64,000 nucleotides of DNA from Dichetophora obliterata. Lineage: Eukaryota > Arthropoda > Insecta > Diptera > Sciomyzidae. Position 1 is the first letter of the stretch. Each line of letters begins with the position of its first letter. The notes beneath the pieces are model-generated. The model did no database searches and was not told the DNA's origin. It saw nothing but the letters and a program-made list of their open reading frames with translations. The stretch is from positions 32,123,819 to 32,187,818 of the forward strand of contig OY986439.1 of the NCBI GenBank assembly GCA_963920525.1, given 5' to 3'. Below, one piece after another: positions 36,281 through 46,835 of the stretch. A program made the translations under genes and the position numbers.

Positions 36281-36679
36281 TAGGGTTGCCAGACGGGCTG
36301 GATTCGGCTGGATTGTCCAGCTTTTTTTATACTTGTCCAGTGTCCAGCTAAGATAAAATTTGTCCAGCGAAATAGAAATTTTGGAAAAAAAATTAAAGCA
36401 AAGATGTGTGTGTGTTATAAATATCCTTATTAGTACATTTAACACGTATTCCCTTCGTTACCATCACTTATAACACATTAGTCAACACTGATTGTACATT
36501 TTTGTGCAATATTATATTAAAAAGTATCATCTCTGATATTTTCGCTGTTCTATCATCACTAACACATCTGCTGACACTTCAACAGCTGATCTCATTGAAA
36601 GAAGTAGCAGGTAGGTAGTAACCAAGATTTATTTTATTTTTTTTCTTAATTAGTTTTATAATTTTAAGAACTTATTAAA

Positions 36680-38611
36680 ATGGAAATTGATGAAGCTGGC
36701 CCATCGAAGAGAAGACTTACGAGTTTCTGTGAACAATGGAAAGTATTTCCAAAATACGCTAAGTGGATACGGAAAAAAGATGATTATACGGCCGAGTGTA
36801 AATTGTGTCACACAGATATTTTAATAAAATATGAAGGCTGTGGATCGCTAAATAAACATATAACAACAAAAAAGCATGTAAAAATGGAGATGTCGCAGAA
36901 ACTTTCTCAATCTATTTCAAAGTTTGTTGTCCCAACAGAGACAAATATTGAAACCCAAATCGCCAGGGCGGAGTTAGTATGTGTTTACCACAATGTTGTA
37001 CACGGTCTTAGCTACAATAGCCTCGATTGCCAAATTAAGCTAAGCGCGGTTTTATATTGTGACAGCAGAATAGCCAACAATATTACTTGTGGAAGAACAA
37101 AAGCAGCAGCAATTGCCCGAAATATTTTGGCCCCTTATTCACAACAAGTAACTATCGATGCTTTAAAGAAGAACTATTATTTCTCCGTGAGTAGTGATGC
37201 TTCCAATATTGGTAATATTAAAACCTACCCATACGCTGTTCAATATTTTGATCCCGAGTATGGAATTCGCAAACAAGTGTTAGACTTCTATAACGACCCT
37301 CATGAAACTTCAAGGGATATTTTTTCAAATATAATGAGAATAACAAATGATTGCGATTTAGAAATGAAACAAATAACATCATATAGTGCTGACAATGCCG
37401 CTGTTAACTACGGTATTCACAACTCGGTTTACCAAAAATTTAAAGATACGTCGGACCAAATTATTAAAGCCAATTGTAATTGTCATATTTTAAACAATTG
37501 TGTTAAAAGATCACTAAATGAATTATCTGTTGACATAGAAAACATTATCATAAAAATATTCAATGAGTTTAGTTCATCGGCGATGACCACTGAGAAATTA
37601 AAAGATTGTTTTGTATTCGCTGGTATAGAATATAAAGAACTTTTGAGACATATTGCAACGAGGTGGCTTTCCCTATTACCAGCTATAGATCGCCTTATTC
37701 TTTGTTGGCCCGCTGTAAAAATGTATTTTTTAAAAAAAGGAAAAAATAAATGCCAAAAAGTTTTATGGGAATTTATTTCATGTGGAGTTTCGACAAATGA
37801 TAGCAATGAAGAAGATGAATGCAAAACTGAAGGCTTGTCGGAAACATATTTGTATTTCATTCACAACATAATGCAAGAATTTCATACAACTATTATATGT
37901 CTTGAAAGTGACTCTTATACAATTTTGGAGATGCACGATATAATGACTCGACTTATGAATAGCCTTCAATGTAGAATAAAGGATAAATTTTTTGGCAGTA
38001 AGGCTAACACCATTTTGAAAAATCTTTTACCCAATGAACAAAATATATTTAAAACTGAAGCAGAGAAATTTTTAAAAACTGCTGTCGATTATTTAGAAAA
38101 CCGTTTTGACTTTGGCGACGACTCCTTTTTTAAAAAAATTAAATTTTTAAATTTACAAAAAAATCTATTTTCTTGGGAAGATTTACAACAACTTCCGCAA
38201 ATTCTTAAGATATCTGAATCAATAGACAACGATTCATTATATGGCGATTATTGCTGTCTTCGTGAAGTTTATGAACAATTGCCAAAAGACTTGTCAAACG
38301 ACAAAATATGGTCTCAGTTTTTTAACAAAAATGATAAGAATGATTTCGAAAATTTAAGAAAAGTTGTAGGTTTCGTGTTTTCAATACCTGTAAGTAATGC
38401 GTTTTGTGAAAGAGTGTTTAGCATTTTAAATAACCTTTACACCAAAGAAAGAAATCGAATGTCATTCGACCTAATTAAAGCAGAAATATTAATACGTACA
38501 AATTTAGAGCAATCTTGTAAAGACTTTCAAAAATTTTTATTAACTTCAAAAGGTACGGAATTGGCAAAGTCCGTAGGTTCAAATGCGAAATATATGTGGA
38601 ATAAAAAGTAA
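36680..38611 (+). CDS. hAT-superfamily transposase with BED zinc finger
   Basis: This 643-residue protein would cut and join the ends of its own element in the nucleus. The N terminus has a BED-type finger with ligands Cys40, Cys43, His60 and His66. The RNase H-like catalytic triad can be placed at Asp173 (SSDAS), Asp238 (SADNA) and Glu577 (NAFCERVFS). The conserved Arg-Trp pair is at 328-329 (ATRWLSLLP). The insertion domain characteristic of hAT lies between about 335 and 540, and the C-terminal dimerisation region at about 550-610 ends in RNRMSFDLIKAEILIR. Length fits the family. The start has A at -3 and G at +4, a good context. No introns are evident. There are no internal stops and no lost key residue. 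A poly-A signal AATAAA lies at 38994-38999, inside the element. Residue functions are inferred from family knowledge and have not been tested. Confidence 0.94.
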   Translation: MEIDEAGPSKRRLTSFCEQWKVFPKYAKWIRKKDDYTAECKLCHTDILIKYEGCGSLNKHITTKKHVKMEMSQKLSQSISKFVVPTETNIETQIARAELVCVYHNVVHGLSYNSLDCQIKLSAVLYCDSRIANNITCGRTKAAAIARNILAPYSQQVTIDALKKNYYFSVSSDASNIGNIKTYPYAVQYFDPEYGIRKQVLDFYNDPHETSRDIFSNIMRITNDCDLEMKQITSYSADNAAVNYGIHNSVYQKFKDTSDQIIKANCNCHILNNCVKRSLNELSVDIENIIIKIFNEFSSSAMTTEKLKDCFVFAGIEYKELLRHIATRWLSLLPAIDRLILCWPAVKMYFLKKGKNKCQKVLWEFISCGVSTNDSNEEDECKTEGLSETYLYFIHNIMQEFHTTIICLESDSYTILEMHDIMTRLMNSLQCRIKDKFFGSKANTILKNLLPNEQNIFKTEAEKFLKTAVDYLENRFDFGDDSFFKKIKFLNLQKNLFSWEDLQQLPQILKISESIDNDSLYGDYCCLREVYEQLPKDLSNDKIWSQFFNKNDKNDFENLRKVVGFVFSIPVSNAFCERVFSILNNLYTKERNRMSFDLIKAEILIRTNLEQSCKDFQKFLLTSKGTELAKSVGSNAKYMWNKK

Positions 38612-38993
38612 TTTAACATGGTTTTAAATAAAAGGCGAAATCTCTTAGACAATACTTGCTCATGCATGAACTATACATAGTTATTTTCATTGATTTATGT
38701 TATAAAAATGTAATTTATTTCATATACTTTAGTTATTTAAACTAGAATGAATTGTTATTTTTTTGTTAATTAAATTTTTAATTGTTGTTCTTTTTATATT
38801 AAGATTTTTGTTTTTTTGGCTTTTTGTGTTTATTGTTTATGTTTAATTCTCAGAGGTTTGAGTGAAGAGTGCAAGTTTTATTAATTTTTTAAAGTATTAT
38901 TCTAAATCTCAAAAATTGGAAAGACTGAATTAAAAATATTTAAGTTCAATTGTATTACTTTATGTTTTTAACAATGTTAAAAAATGTTTATTA

Positions 38994-38999
38994 AATAAA
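38994..38999 (+). promoter_or_regulatory. Candidate polyadenylation signal of the hAT transposase
   Basis: AATAAA lies 383 bp after the transposase stop and inside the right end of the element. An earlier AATAAA-like word at 38628 is also possible. Which is used cannot be told from sequence. Confidence 0.45.
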
Positions 39000-39131
39000 A
39001 CATTTTTATACAAAACTAAACTTGGAATTTTTTTCGTAGACATTTTTTGAAAATGTCCAGCTATTTTTGCAAAATCCAGTTTTTTTAATCCGAATGTCCA
39101 GCTTTTTGCGAATCTGGATCTGGCAACCCTA

Positions 39132-39139
39132 AGTGGGTC
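39132..39139. repeat. Right target-site duplication of the hAT element
   Basis: AGTGGGTC, the exact partner of 36273-36280. Confidence 0.93.
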
Positions 39140-39360
39140 CCATGAATGAATTTTTTCAAACTCATAGCAGCAGATTCTCTTCGTCTTGATCTCAAAGATT
39201 TATATTCAAAACGCAAGGCCGGGCGACCACAATTACAAAACTTATCAGCCGTCACCCTTTTTAGCGAAATATCATTATTACGATTAAGAATATGAAAAAC
39301 TTTAATATGAAAAACTTCGAAATCTGATTCTAACCACGCTGAGTTTGCACTTTCCTTTAT
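39132..39360 (-). pseudogene. Unrecognised coding-like relic interrupted by the hAT element
   Basis: On the minus strand a frame of about 75 codons reads SAWLESDFEVFHIKVFHILN, then CNCGRPALRFEYKSL and RSRRRESAAMSLKKF, up to the hAT boundary. The CxCGRP-F-SxRSRRR pattern reminds me of motifs in uncharacterised, probably transposon-borne arthropod and cnidarian proteins. This is from memory and is weak. Upstream the frame is broken by stops near 39362. Across the empty site (36272 and below) the frame stays open for some distance. The hAT therefore seems to have landed in an older dead gene or element. Confidence 0.35.
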
Positions 39361-39761
39361 ATTTTAATGTTCTGACTGCAACTCGCAATTTTTTTCAAAA
39401 CACCATCATCAATGTCTGATTTATTTTTTTGTTGAATATAATCAATCGCAAAATTAACATCGCCATCATGAGAATAATTTCATTTAGAATTCCTAGTTTT
39501 GAAAATTTAACCATATCGATTCAATAGTACATAGATTGAATGTTGAAAATACAACACTTTCTCGCTTAAAGCAACACTATGAACACTGAACACAACTCCT
39601 CGAATTTCATTGCATTTTAAAGTTTTGTTCTAGTTGGCTTAGAGTTTGAATTTGCAGTAGTGTTACTGTCTTTAATCCAAATATTAACAGTTTTAATCCA
39701 AACTTTGGTTTAAAGGAATTTTTAATCCCAAAAGTACTACTTTTTTATCCAAACAATAGTT

Positions 39762-40075
39762 TAATTTAGCTGGGTCTCAAACTCACGTTCCTGAAAAGAA
39801 CTTATTTGCATTCGTAATGATGCAGAATAAGCGAAACTATGTTAACAACTGAGTTGGACGAGGGATAAGGTTCAAATCACGAACTGGCCAGAACATTTTT
39901 TATTTTACTTTAATTTAGCTGGGTCTCGAACCCACGATTATGCTCGCTTGCTTACTTGTATTCGTTATTATGCAAAATAAGCATAACTTTCTTAACAAAT
40001 GAGATGGACGAGTGGATAAGGTGTTGGACCAGCACAACAGTGTTCAATTCATGAACTAATCAGAAAAGTTTTTTA
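39762..40075. repeat. Tandem duplication, 149 bp, with tRNA-like boxes
   Basis: TAATTTAGCTGGGTCTC starts at 39762 and again at 39911. Each copy includes a reverse B-box-like TCTCRAACYCACG and then, on the plus strand, GAGWTGGACGAGKGGATAAGG, which resembles the A-box side of a serine-type tRNA, followed by GTTCAAWTCAYGAACT. The two tRNA-like halves face opposite ways. It cannot fold as a complete tRNA as written. Likely a tRNA-derived repeat. Confidence 0.55.
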
Positions 40076-40652
40076 TTTTAAGTTGATATTTATTGCTTTT
40101 TAAACTTTTTTGGATTGAAAAATTTTAAACTTTTCCTTGGATTAAAAAGTAATCTTCTTTTAGTGTTTTCCTATATGTAATCCAAAAAAAGTTTAAAATT
40201 AGTTCAAGATTTTTAATCGTGTATCTGTTTTTTTGATTTAGGTCGTCTTTTTTCGATTTGAGAGTACTGCATGACGTTCGTTTTTTATAAATTTCTCGAA
40301 AGTTACTAAAAACGTGCAAAAGTGTGCATATATCTCTTCAAGTAAACGTCTTAAGGAAAGTAATAGCATGTAAATTATTTAAATTACCAGCGGAATCTCG
40401 GGGTAATGTTTGTATATTTGGCATGAGGAAAAATGGATTAAAAATAAAAATTGTATCAATATTGTATTCAATAACTTTAATAAAGTGCTAAAAATTTTAA
40501 AGAACAGACTATACAGAGTGGTTTTTGTTGCCTTCTTAAAAACTGACTTGATTTAAAGCTCGCAATGTAATTCATGTAATTTTAAAGAACTTTAAGAAAT
40601 AGTTATTCTGTCGATGCTTTCAAATTTTAGGTGTTAATAAATTAGACTTTAA

Positions 40653-40916
40653 CAGCCCTATTCTGGCAAATTAACAAATTGTTAACCAGTATTTTGAATA
40701 TTTCTATGTATTTGTTGTAATTTTTTTATTTCAAAACAAAACTTGAAGCTCAAAAATAAAAAATTTTGATAAAAATTGTCAACTACTTTTCAGTTATTGA
40801 CAATTTCATTAACAAATTTTGTTTTTTGAGCTTTAAATTTTGTATTGAAAACAACAAACATATAGAAATATTCAAAATACTGGTTAACAATTTGTTAATT
40901 TGCCAGATTAGGGCTG
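40653..40916. mobile_element. 264-bp palindromic MITE, CAGCCCTA ends, TAA duplication
   Basis: CAGCCCTATTCTGGCAAATT (40653) and its near-perfect inverse AATTTGCCAGATTAGGGCTG (ending 40916) extend as arms of about 130 bp to a loop near 40785. TAA stands outside both ends (40650-40652 and 40917-40919). Ends and duplication fit a Harbinger-type MITE. The overlapping ORFs on both strands are a consequence of the palindrome. Confidence 0.85.
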
Positions 40917-40919
40917 TAA

Positions 40920-43850
40920 ATCTGTCCCAAATTGTAGTTTTTAATTTTATATTAATAATATTTCGTCTCAGGGTACTCCAGGGTGCCCCATTATCAATCG
41001 TAAGAATCATTTGTATACGTGACATATTTAATTTTTGGCCACTTATTAAAATTCCTGGCCCAATGTGCACTGCTTAAGTGTTATATGATTTGATACTTGT
41101 TCTAACAAATTCGTAAGAATTTTAATATTCTCATCGGCCTTTTAGTCATACTAGTAAGCACGTGTGGCACGGAAACGCCAAATCAAACATATCTAGATTT
41201 CATTTTAAGCTATTGAATAGATTTTCAACGGATCAAAATTGAAATTAAATAAATTTTGGCCTTTTTGCAATATACGCGTAGCGATGATATAATGTTAGCA
41301 TATTTAATTTCATACCCAAATTTATTTAAAGTATACAGGAGTAAGAATATTTCTTGATTTCCAGTTAAAAAATGCTTGAACAAAAATGTTTCATTACCAG
41401 TTTCCAATTTATTATTCAATTTTTGTGTTAATTTTTAAAAATTAAAAAATTTTCTAACCAACAGTTTAGAAATCATTTTTCAACTGTAAGTAATCATTCC
41501 AGTATCACTTTGCTATTGAATATATCAATTTATAGTTTTAGCTGTGAAATTATAAAAGATTATTCGTCAGTATAACAGGTGGCGCTAAATACCTCACATA
41601 TTTTTAGGCATATGCTGAAATTAAAAAGAGAAAAACAACATAACAACAAAAATTATAAGCAAACTTTAACTCGCTCTAACTTAAAAAATATAATTTTTTA
41701 AGAAATAAAAAGTCCAGTTTGCACATCTACAGGCCTAAACCTATCAAACCATACTAAATTTATTAAGATTGGACTTGTACTTAAAAAGCCTTTCGCCGGA
41801 CAAAATTTGCTTTTGTGTAATATATATAAGAAGATGACACTAAAGCAGTAGTTATATTTAGATCAAGCCTTTGACTCTACCAGGGTTGGCGTCTGTTCTA
41901 GTTGCTTCTTACTTTTTCATTATTCATTATCTTAAATTGAATTTCACCGCTTAATGTACGTTAAGTGTACACAGGACAATCGTAAAGGAGTCTAAAACCC
42001 TGTTTGTCTAAAAAGTTTTAAACAAATTTTCTGCAAACACAAAAAAATTGGCGTTTTATTATGTTTCTGGAAAAAAATTTATATATTATTATTACTCAAA
42101 TTCCTAATTGATCTCAGCTGTATTCAGGGAAATTTTTGTATTTTTATATGGAAAGTAGAAAATTTGGGGGTTCAATAGTATTAAAAGTGATTTTATCCTA
42201 CCATTTTGGCATAAAGCAGACCTCGCATTGAAGTAGTTGCTTTTGCAAAAAAATTATTGAAATGTACAATCACAAAAAAATTTAATTCAGTTTGAAAATA
42301 TTTCTGGCATGAGAAATATAATAATTTTTCCCTAGAACAAATTCTACGAACGCCCATGACTGTAACTATAAAATCTTTATTTATTGATAACAGGTTTTAT
42401 CATTTTATTATAACTAGATTCCATAAATGGTCGGTACTTAAGTCCGTTCTATGATATTCAGATATCACTCAAACTATACGAGCTTATACTCAGATTCCTG
42501 ATAAGATAAGGTACATGCGTATCTGTTTTCCCTTAAAAACAAAGCAATGTTCAAGCAATTCTTTAAAGTTTTCATAAAAAATTTAGACGCATTTCTACAT
42601 TTTTTTTTATCAGTTTCGACGGTTTGATGTATTATTTATTTATAGCTTTGTTTAAGGAACAAGTGCTGCTAAAGTTTATTTAAATCATATCTACTATAAA
42701 ACAAAAAAGTTTTAGATTTAAAATATAATAAAGAAACACTCATTTATGCTTGATAAGAATGTCAAGTTGGTTTCCATAAAACTTTGAAAAGTGCTTCCTA
42801 GTGGCGGTAGTATCAAAACGTTGTAGATATATCAGAAATACAAAGGATTGATCGATTAGTTAAAGCTTCAAACTATGTTAGTTGTAGATACGTGACAGCC
42901 ATTACTATTATCTCGTAAATGTGATAACATGTGCGCAGCTGTATCTGAAAATCAGAGATAAAACTCCAACGTTAAGATCACTTTTATACATTTTGAAGTG
43001 GTTTTTTGCAGAAAACATGTAAATGCGTAACGATTATAGTTCAATGATATAATTTAATTTTTTTTTTTTTTAAACTCAAGATCAACTCTTGACATACTTT
43101 GCTCTGACGTCAAACTTCTTACGTGTGGCACGTGTAAGATATACTTTTTTTCAAGAAAAAACCCTAGTTTATTTCAAATTTGTACAGTTTGTTTGGCTAA
43201 CATCAAGATTCTTAAGTATTTGTTGTATTTTTTTTAAAAAAGAATTTATCTAAGGCTAAACAGATTTAATCTTTGGAATTTGCACACGCGTGACATTGGC
43301 CGCATTGTTGTGTAAAAATTCGCTGAATGGTACAAATTTGGTAGCGCTAACTAAAACTGATAAAGTAGCGAACGCCTTTTAATCGAGCGAACAAATTCTA
43401 TGCTACATGAACGCAACTGTTTGCTTAACTGTCAGATGCTATTACTGACGCTGTTAAATTAACAAACGCAGAAAGAACGCAGCAAATTTAAGTAAGAAAC
43501 CTTTGCAATTGACTTAAGTTTACATAAAAATCAAATTGAATCTAACTTCTGACGTGTAGAGTAGCAACACATTCAGAGAAAAACATCGTGAACTAAGGTA
43601 GCGCTACCATTACAGTTCACAACAGTTGTCTGCGCCGAATGCGGCCATTAACTGAACAATATCTGTAGTCATGTTAATTAACATTTTATGGTTTATGCAA
43701 CCTTAATAGATAAAATATAAGGCAGGCATAATAAATTTAAGCTAATTAAATAATTTAAGCAAAACATAAACATTTATTTATAGTCTCATTAGCTAGAATT
43801 TTGGTGTTAATACAGAATATAGAAAAAAATTGTGACAGGTGACTTCATGA
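40920..43850. other. Non-coding sequence with a weak inverted pair
   Basis: No gene recognised. GGCCGCATT plus TTGGTAGCGCTA near 43297-43350 and GGTAGCGCTACC plus AATGCGGCC near 43590-43650 form a diverged inverted pair, perhaps an old foldback. The rest is unassigned AT-rich DNA. Confidence 0.35.
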
Positions 43851-44149
43851 TTATGATTTAATTACTATAGGTTGTTCATTCGTTTGACGTTTTCTTACAA
43901 GAAGGAAGATATGCACCCGTTAAAATTGAAGAGGAGAGCAAAGGAGTAATTTTTTAATGACAAAATATAGCTCAGTTGCCAAAATATCATACTTTTTCGT
44001 AGTACTAAATACCCAAAGATACATTTCCCTACTGTTTTTTCTACTACGTTTTCCAGTACTTGTTTGTTTTGATTGAAAATTTTATTGAGTTTTTGAAAAG
44101 GTAATGACAATGTTTTGTCGAGTAAATCAGTACAGAAATAATAAAAATT

Positions 44150-44275
44150 TTTTAATTTTATGAATATTTGTATTATTTTTTTTTTTAATTTTTTTTAATT
44201 TAATGAATATTTGTATTATTTTTTTTTAATTTTTTTAATTTAATGAATATTTGTATTATTTTTTATCTTTGAATT
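44150..44275. repeat. Minisatellite, 40-43 bp, three copies
   Basis: AATGAATATTTGTATTATT recurs at about 44160, 44203 and 44243, separated by T-rich spacers of varying length. Confidence 0.85.
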
Positions 44276-44481
44276 TACAATTTATAAAAGAGGTGTCTGT
44301 TTAGAAATAGATCTGTCTCGATAAGTTTTAATAGCTTAAGTTTACTTAAGGCAGAACTGAGTTACTAATGTAGCTGTGTTCTACGCATAAAGTACTATAA
44401 ACACACAAAATCTGGAGCTCCTAGCATGGTTTTAACCAAAGTTATGTCACGAAAACAAAAGACCCTTTCATATAGCTTATA

Positions 44482-46167
44482 CACAGAGCCAAAAACTACC
44501 ACATAAAATCAATAAGATCACCTAATTGAGCTATTTTATTAGGTTTTCTTATTAATACTACCAAATAATAAGAATTTTCCATACAGAAATCTATTTAATT
44601 CCATAGAAAAAATCTTATTTAAAATTTACAACTACTATCAAACATTTTTTAATAAGATTTCTTATTAAATGAATGAAATAATGTGGTAATCTTATTAATA
44701 CTTTACTTTAATAAGAAAAAATTTTTTTCACTCTGCAAAGTCTAAGAAGAGACCACCTTAAATTAATAAGAAAATCTTTGTGATCTGCTTTTATCAGATT
44801 TTCTTATAAAACACCCTTTCAAGAAGGTAATAAAGGTGAAAATGCTACTTATTCTTTGCTTTACTTTCAGTCGTAATTGTGAAGTGAATTCATGAAGTTT
44901 ATGTGCATTTTATGGATTTTTTTTATTTAAAGTAAAATAAAAATATGTAATAATGGATAATGATACTTATGTTCCCGAACTTGTATTCGACGATTCTGGA
45001 AACTCAAACCATATTTCAGTCGTGAGGCTTGAGTGACTCAATTTCGACTTTACTGAAAATTTCTGGAGTAAACTCGAAGAAGGTTCTTAAAAAAAAAAAT
45101 ATATTGAGGATATCGCCACTTTCTTTGAAGGCCTCGACAGTGCCGGGTATTTTGGTGACAAAGTCAAATTTTATTTCCTAATAAATTGTAACAAACCATC
45201 AAAATGTCTTTTTATTTAATAGTACAGGCAATTAAAAGTATATATTTAGGTAGAAGGTTAATAAGATTCCGTTTTGATTTAAAAATATTTCCTTATTAAA
45301 ACTTTAAAAGAAATCCTATTAAATTTTTTTTTATTTTATTTATTTTTATTTTAAAAACTTAATGACATATAAGAATAGTTTTTCAACATGCCGAATTTAC
45401 ATTGGATATAACAACATTTAAGACACGAAATGCAAGTAAATGTTACATAATGCTATTAATAACAATATTACTTAAAAAATACTAAAATTTAAACAATAAA
45501 TAATTATTCCTTAAAAATTAATTAGAGAGTAAGAGAAGAACAAGAGAGAGTAAGGAGAGAAATTTGAAGTTAAGAAAGGTGTTTGAAAATTAAATGCTTA
45601 AAGTTAATTTTATTAGAAACGCTTTTAATACTATTAGGTAATGAATTCCACGACCTAATGACACTGACGAAAAACAATCTACTGGAGTTAAGGAAATTGT
45701 ATCTAGGGATAATGAGGTTCATATTTCTACTTGACTTGCAAAACTTCAACTTATCAAAAAGATGTGTAGGACTACGTGTATAGATAATTCTGTTTAGGAA
45801 AATGCAATTTCTAGCTTCAAGGTAACTAGGTAAGTCACGACCAAGAAATTTTTTACAATAGACAGAGATATGAATAATAATCAATAATATGTCCTTATAT
45901 TATTTTTAAAATAAATCTTATTAAAGCTATACGATTTCTTCTTAAAAACCAAAAAGTTTTGATAAGATTTTCTTATTGTTTTTAAAAGTGTTCTTATAAA
46001 AAACAATAAGATTCTTCTTAAAATTATGTGGTTTGCCTAATAAAAAAAGCTCACAGTTATAATAAGATTTTCTCTATGGTTTTAATAAGACAATCTTCTT
46101 GGCTGAAAACTATAAAGAAATCTTATTGATTTTTTTTACTATTTTATTAGGTTGTTTTGGCTCTGTG
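44482..46167. mobile_element. 1.69-kb foldback with AATAAGATTTTCTTATT motif arrays
   Basis: CACAGAGCCAAAA starts at 44482. The right end reads TTTTGGCTCTGTG to 46167. TA stands outside each end. Both flanks are densely populated by palindromic words of the form AATAAGATTTTCTTATT and its halves (for example 44655, 44763, 45958, 46015). The centre holds a short open piece from 44953 of unknown meaning and an inserted LINE fragment at 45324-45890. No transposase is present. The motif arrays may be binding sites for the missing helper enzyme. Confidence 0.76.
45324..45890 (-). pseudogene. LINE ORF2 C-terminal fragment, minus strand
   Basis: The minus-strand frame at 45570-45884 reads LPSYLEARNCIFLNRII, then FDKLKFCKSSRN, then a tail with VIRSWNSLPNSIKS and NFKHLIFKHL. 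WNSLP followed by an FKxxL segment is typical of the extreme C terminus of arthropod non-LTR ORF2 proteins. The T-rich plus-strand tract at 45324-45350 is where a minus-strand poly-A tail would be, which fits a 5'-truncated retrotransposed copy. It interrupts the surrounding foldback element. Confidence 0.72.
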
Positions 46168-46835
46168 TATTGCAATTGAAAACTTTATATCAAGATTTCT
46201 CGCAACTTTGAAATTAGACTTAAGCTGTTATTGCTTATCGACACAGAAATTTCATTGAAAACATGTTTTTAAATAAAGATTGAATGTTTTCATAGCATTT
46301 TGCTTAAATGTCAAAATAAAACTGAAGCTACAATAAGTGAGCCTGCAGACTGAAAGTTTTTTAGCGACTCCAGAATTTATATAAGTATACATGGCTGAAA
46401 AAGCCCTTAGATCGAGAGCTAATTTTGAAATTGATTTATAAGAATTTTTATTTTTTTTTAGTTGTTACAGGAATGACAAAATCGTCTTTATTTCGAGATT
46501 GCAGGTACAAGAGATAACTAAAACATTATTTCGCACGTTTTTATCATATATATGATAACTACTTTAATGTGATATACTAAATATCGTTTTAGTCTGCACA
46601 GCTTAGAACAGTTGGTTACAGAATGACAACTTTATCTTGGTTTCCTCTCGTCAAGACTTTGAAACTTGACGCTCTAATGTACGCAATGGAAAAAATTTGA
46701 AACTTTTAGCTGATCGGTTTTGGTCAACAGCTTCCATTTTATTAAATTAAATAGTTGATCATCGCAACAAATATTTTAAACTTAGAGTCAATTCAAAAAA
46801 CAAATATCGAGTTCTATAAATTAAGTGAAAGGTAA
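46168..46835. other. Unassigned sequence between foldback and LINE
   Basis: No coding signal or repeat recognised. Confidence 0.3.

Larger units (their letters stand above)
36281..39131 (+). mobile_element. Complete hAT transposon, 2851 bp
   Basis: The terminal inverted repeats are TAGGGTTGCCAGA at 36281 and TCTGGCAACCCTA ending at 39131, exact over 13 bp. An identical 8-bp target duplication, AGTGGGTC, lies outside each end. TGTCCAG recurs as a direct subterminal motif at 36314, 36334, 36341 and 36361 on the left and at 39054 and 39095 on the right, plausibly transposase binding sites. The interior carries one uninterrupted 643-codon transposase. Perfect duplication, matching ends and an open ORF together suggest recent arrival and possible autonomy. 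Confidence 0.95.

Noticed and set aside
37483..37969. Minus-strand frames inside the hAT transposase
   Set aside because: Antisense shadows of the transposase ORF.
44953..45030. Short ATG frame with an acidic start inside the 44482 foldback
   Set aside because: It stops after fewer than 30 codons and matches nothing I recognise.
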